Source: Aestuariirhabdus sp049985285 (GTDB lineage Bacteria > Pseudomonadota > Gammaproteobacteria > Pseudomonadales > Aestuariirhabdaceae). From it: DNA of 64,000 nucleotides. Under the pieces are notes generated by a model that was not told where the DNA came from, made no database searches, and saw only the letters and a list, made by a program, of their open reading frames with translations. The position numbers and the translations under genes are program-made. Each line of letters begins with the position of its first letter. The first letter of the stretch is position 1. Positions 62,718 through 64,000 of this stretch are shown here, one piece after another. The stretch spans positions 558,001 through 622,000 of the forward strand of contig NZ_JBNIEU010000001.1 of NCBI RefSeq assembly GCF_049985285.1. Reading direction: 5' to 3'.

Positions 62718-63064
62718 TATCCCTCCTCGGCTGACTGGAACTCATCCAGACTCACGAACCCGGGCTCATCGCGTCGATACACCTTCAATGCCTTCTGCTC
62801 ACTCGCACTTGAACCTACAAAATCCTCATAGGCTCGCGTCAACCACAAGCCATAGTGGCCACGGGCACTGTGGCTGGCATCCAGTGGATTCGCCTTCAGA
62901 TAATCATGATAGCGCTGCAGAATATGCAATCGATTGACCTGAACGCAACGGCGATCGTAGTCGATACCGAAGAAGTCGAGAAACTCCTCGGCGCTGCCCA
63001 GCTCCGACAGCTCATCTTGCAACGCCAGCTCCTCCTCTCGGGGCGCTCCATTCGAGTAATTCAT
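62717..63064 (-). CDS. nifW: NifW, nitrogenase-stabilising protein
   Basis: A 115-residue protein with the family motif LGSAEEFLDFFGIDYDRR, NRLHILQRYHDYL and LWLTRAYEDFVGSSASEQKAL. NifW binds the MoFe protein and is thought to protect or help mature it, particularly from oxygen. TAGGAG stands before the ATG, nine bases after nifV. Confidence 0.95.
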   Translation of the reverse strand: MNYSNGAPREEELALQDELSELGSAEEFLDFFGIDYDRRCVQVNRLHILQRYHDYLKANPLDASHSARGHYGLWLTRAYEDFVGSSASEQKALKVYRRDEPGFVSLDEFQSAEEG

Positions 63065-63073
63065 AGCAGGCTC

Positions 63074-64000
63074 CTAAGCGCTAAGTTGGCGGTAATAGCT
63101 ACGCAGCTGGTGACTGCCAGGCGCGCGCTTGCGGCGTTCGCTAAAGCGGCGCACCCAGGGCAAAATGCGCGCAGCATCCTCCCGTTTCAGGGGCAAGCCA
63201 AGCTCCTGATAGGCGAGCATCAAGCCACTCATACCGGAATGCTTTCCAAGTACCAGACGGTGTTCACGACCCACCTCTGCGGGATCAATGGATTGATAAT
63301 TATGAGGATCTTTCAACAAACCATCGACATGAATACCGGACTCATGGGTAAACACGCCTTCACCCACAACACTTTTCTGCCATCCCACCGGACGCCCCGA
63401 GGCGACCTCGACCAGGGCGCTCAAGTCAGAAAAACCTTTCAAATTAATTCCAAGGTGGCGCCCATAGAGTTTTTCCAACCCCATCACTACCTCTTCCAGC
63501 GGTGCATTGCCGGCACGTTCACCGAGACCGTTTACGGTGGTGTTGAGGTGAGTAGCGCCGCCCACAACCGCCGCGAGGGAGTTGGCTGTTGCCAGCCCCA
63601 GATCATCATGGGCGTGCATTTCCAATTCAAGGTCGAAACCTTTGCGCAAGCGACGAAATATTTTGCGTACCCCAAACGGCTCCATCACCCCCAGGGTATC
63701 GGCAAAACGTAATCTCAATGCACCGGCACGTTGAGCGGCATCGGCCACCCGCATCAAAAAGTCGGGGTCAGCACGGGAAGCATCTTCCGCACCGATACAC
63801 ACCTCGAGCCCCATATCCCGAGCGCAGGCGACATGATGAGCTATTTTTTCCAATACCCGCTCGGGTTCGACCCGTAGCTTATTGGCAATTTGCTGTTCCG
63901 ACACGGGGATCGACAAATCAACCATAGCAACACCAAGATTGGCACACAGCGCCAGATCATCCTCGCGCATTCGGCTCCACACCAACAGCCGTGCATCGAG
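63074..64000 (-). CDS. nifV: Homocitrate synthase NifV (partial, 5' end outside window)
   Basis: The C-terminal 308 residues are visible; the frame is open to the right edge (LDARLLVWSRMREDDLAL). The HMGL-like barrel has metal-binding histidines in ELEMHAHDDLGLATANSLAA and the signature NTTVNGLGERAGNAPLEEV. It condenses acetyl-CoA and 2-oxoglutarate to homocitrate, the organic ligand of FeMo-co. The sequence KHSGMSGLMLAYQELG near the end is typical of NifV. Upstream nif genes should follow beyond the window. Confidence 0.92.
   Translation of the reverse strand, partial: LDARLLVWSRMREDDLALCANLGVAMVDLSIPVSEQQIANKLRVEPERVLEKIAHHVACARDMGLEVCIGAEDASRADPDFLMRVADAAQRAGALRLRFADTLGVMEPFGVRKIFRRLRKGFDLELEMHAHDDLGLATANSLAAVVGGATHLNTTVNGLGERAGNAPLEEVVMGLEKLYGRHLGINLKGFSDLSALVEVASGRPVGWQKSVVGEGVFTHESGIHVDGLLKDPHNYQSIDPAEVGREHRLVLGKHSGMSGLMLAYQELGLPLKREDAARILPWVRRFSERRKRAPGSHQLRSYYRQLSA

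Noticed and set aside
1..64000. CRISPR arrays, insertion sequences, prophage and rRNA/tRNA genes
   Set aside because: No regularly spaced repeats, transposase or integrase other than XerC, phage genes or stable-RNA signatures other than 6S were seen on reading either strand.

Overview
The window is 64 kb of gammaproteobacterial chromosome, densely coding and roughly 57% GC by eye. No rRNA, tRNA, CRISPR array, prophage or insertion sequence was recognised. Gene order is pseudomonad-like in several blocks: ygfB-pepP-ubiH-ubiI; argH / algZ-algR-hemC-hemD-hemX-hemY; cyaA / cyaY / lptM-lysA-dapF-DUF484-xerC-HAD-sutA; trxA-rho-ubiD. The genes at the right edge (nifV, nifW, nifZ, nifM) point to a nitrogen-fixing member of the Pseudomonadales/Oceanospirillales side of the class. 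A salt-responsive MarR regulator (CosR/EctR type) with a ProXWV-type osmolyte importer fits a marine or brackish habitat. The species is not identified.

Layout. 1-6.3 kb (minus strand): the kleisin (MksF) and winged-helix (MksE, cut by the edge) subunits of an Mks/Wadjet-type condensin, following the ubiquinone hydroxylases ubiI and ubiH, pepP and ygfB. 6.4-8 kb: a ZapB-like coiled coil, zapA, 6S RNA and 5-formyl-THF cyclo-ligase, with a small membrane protein overlapping the end of the last. 8-18.5 kb: an AraC regulator, ilvA divergent from rpiA, a response-regulator/TPR protein with a soluble histidine kinase, guaC, a REC-GGDEF protein, pdxH and hisC. 18.5-26.5 kb: a membrane VTT domain fused to a flavin disulfide reductase, hemH, an acyl-CoA dehydrogenase, ppk and hemB.

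26.6-34.6 kb is the accessory part. It separates hemB-ppk from ppx-trxA-rho, genes that adjoin one another in Pseudomonas. It holds a small cytochrome c, a MAPEG protein, a nitroreductase, an AMP-forming acyl ligase, and a four-gene electron conduit: a monoheme cytochrome, a CymA/NapC-like tetraheme quinol cytochrome, an MtrA/MtoA-like decaheme cytochrome and an MtrB/MtoB-like outer-membrane barrel. Together these could carry electrons between the quinone pool and the cell exterior, in the direction of Fe(II) oxidation or of respiration on extracellular acceptors. No surface multiheme cytochrome (MtrC/OmcA) and no DMSO reductase gene is in the window.

34.6-56.8 kb returns to core genes: ppx, trxA, rho, ubiD, a ferredoxin-type flavin reductase, the heme-precursor genes hemC-D-X-Y, algZR, argH, cyaA, cyaY, lptM, lysA, dapF, xerC and the RNA polymerase-binding factor sutA. 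56.9-61.4 kb: yjbQ, the CosR-like regulator and proXWV, with two matching pseudo-palindromes in front of the regulator and of proX. 61.4-64 kb: nifM, nifZ, nifW and the 3' part of nifV, the tail of a nitrogenase-maturation operon continuing past the right edge.

Heme supply is a theme of the window (hemB, hemC, hemD, hemX, hemY and hemH), and at least 16 covalent heme sites are encoded by four of its cytochromes. Several starts were reassigned to GTG or TTG codons because a Shine-Dalgarno sequence sits in front of them (hemB, hemC, hemD, pdxH, the acyl-CoA dehydrogenase).
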